Below, piece after piece: positions 11,709-12,000 of a DNA stretch of 12,000 nt. A program made the position numbers and the translations under genes. The DNA comes from Anaerolinea sp. (GTDB lineage Bacteria; Chloroflexota; Anaerolineae; Anaerolineales; Villigracilaceae): NCBI GenBank assembly GCA_020720965.1, contig DYNS01000049.1, positions 1 to 12,000 of the forward strand. The letters run 5' to 3'. Position 1 is the first letter of the stretch. Every line of letters begins with the position of its first letter. The notes beneath the pieces were generated by a model, which was not told the origin of the DNA, did no database searches, and saw only the letters and a list, made by a program, of their open reading frames with translations.

Positions 11709-12000
11709 ATGCCCTACAACCTACCGCTCTTTTGGCGCATGGCAGTGCGCTCTTTTTTGGGAAGCAAAGGAACACACGGACAGCTTACCGGTAAAAGAAT
11801 CTTCTTCCTGCTCCTCTTTTACACCGTTTGGATACCCTGGACTCTCTTCACCTGGGCATGTTTCCTGCTCGATGACCTGCTCTTCCCCGGATACAAAACC
11901 CAAACCCTGGAACAGCCCCTCTTCATCATCGGCAACTACCGCTCCGGCTCCACCTTTCTGCATCGCCTGCTCTCGCGTGATTCTGCCTCCTTTACCAGTA
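11709..12000 (+). CDS. Sulfotransferase-like protein (N-terminal 97 residues; runs off the window)
   Basis: Open from ATG 11709 to the window end. Residues 71-88 (LFIIGNYRSGSTFLHRLL) match the 5'-phosphosulfate-binding loop of PAPS-dependent sulfotransferases: a beta strand, then GxxRSGSTxLH, then a helix. This family moves sulfate from PAPS onto carbohydrate, lipid or protein hydroxyls, and many uncharacterised bacterial members exist. Residues 31-58 are hydrophobic and Trp/Phe-rich (FFLLLFYTVWIPWTLF), perhaps a membrane-associated hairpin. The ribosome binding site is weak: AAAGGT at 11691-11696, 12 nt from the ATG. Met11 is an alternative start. It lies 74 nt after the ligase gene on the same strand. 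The family rests on the loop alone, and the 3'-phosphate-binding part is outside the window. Confidence 0.72.
   Translation, partial: MPYNLPLFWRMAVRSFLGSKGTHGQLTGKRIFFLLLFYTVWIPWTLFTWACFLLDDLLFPGYKTQTLEQPLFIIGNYRSGSTFLHRLLSRDSASFTS

Noticed and set aside
1..12000. CRISPR arrays, insertion sequences, tRNA genes or att sites
   Set aside because: No regularly spaced repeats, transposase-like frames, cloverleaf sequences or long flanking direct repeats were seen on reading; the intergenic gaps are all short (the longest are about 245, 198 and 180 nt).

Overview
The window is a compact, protein-coding stretch of bacterial chromosome. It most resembles an Anaerolineae-type member of the Chloroflexi. 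That placement is an inference from gene content: a YvcK with two N-terminal membrane helices, a 7TM-PAS sensor, an NrfHA pair and an ACS-like ligase whose A5 motif differs from textbook Acs, at moderately high GC. I see no IS element, prophage, CRISPR array or tRNA.

Layout. Minus strand, 1-2173: the N-terminal part of gap (glyceraldehyde-3-phosphate dehydrogenase, cut by the window edge) lies downstream of a yvcK-like gluconeogenesis factor. Plus strand, 2297-2749: a small lipoprotein cytochrome c, divergent from yvcK. It converges through a strong bidirectional terminator on a minus-strand pair: an S49 (SppA-like) membrane protease and a membrane-anchored DUF4350-like protein with a strange Tyr/Glu and Pro/Thr tail. 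Directly upstream of the protease is a roughly 173-nt structured RNA on the minus strand (about 5130-5302). I interpret it as 6S RNA (SsrS); it has its own extended -10 promoter. Next upstream is a SpoU/TrmH-type rRNA methyltransferase (minus). Divergent from that is a plus-strand 7TM receptor with two PAS domains and no output domain, which ends in a perfect 18-bp terminator hairpin facing nrfA. The nrfH-nrfA operon (minus) encodes respiratory nitrite reduction to ammonium. It is divergent from a plus-strand acetyl-CoA-synthetase-like ligase, and a CRP/FNR-type palindrome sits in their shared control region. The window ends in the start of a sulfotransferase-like gene (plus).

How the genes work together. 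gap and yvcK belong to central carbon control. nrfHA, and possibly the ligase, look like a unit controlled by a CRP/FNR-family regulator: quinol electrons pass through NrfH to NrfA, and the palindrome is centred about 41 bp upstream of the predicted nrf transcription start. The S49 protease and DUF4350 protein are translationally coupled, because the stop codon of the first lies inside the ribosome binding site of the second. They may also be reached by readthrough from the structured RNA.

Most of the window is ordinary housekeeping and respiratory sequence. The items most worth checking are the 6S-like RNA with its proximity to sppA, two genes predicted to be leaderless (yvcK and the methyltransferase), the output-less PAS receptor, and the CRP/FNR site between nrfHA and the ligase. 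I did not find convincing evidence of a wholly new system.
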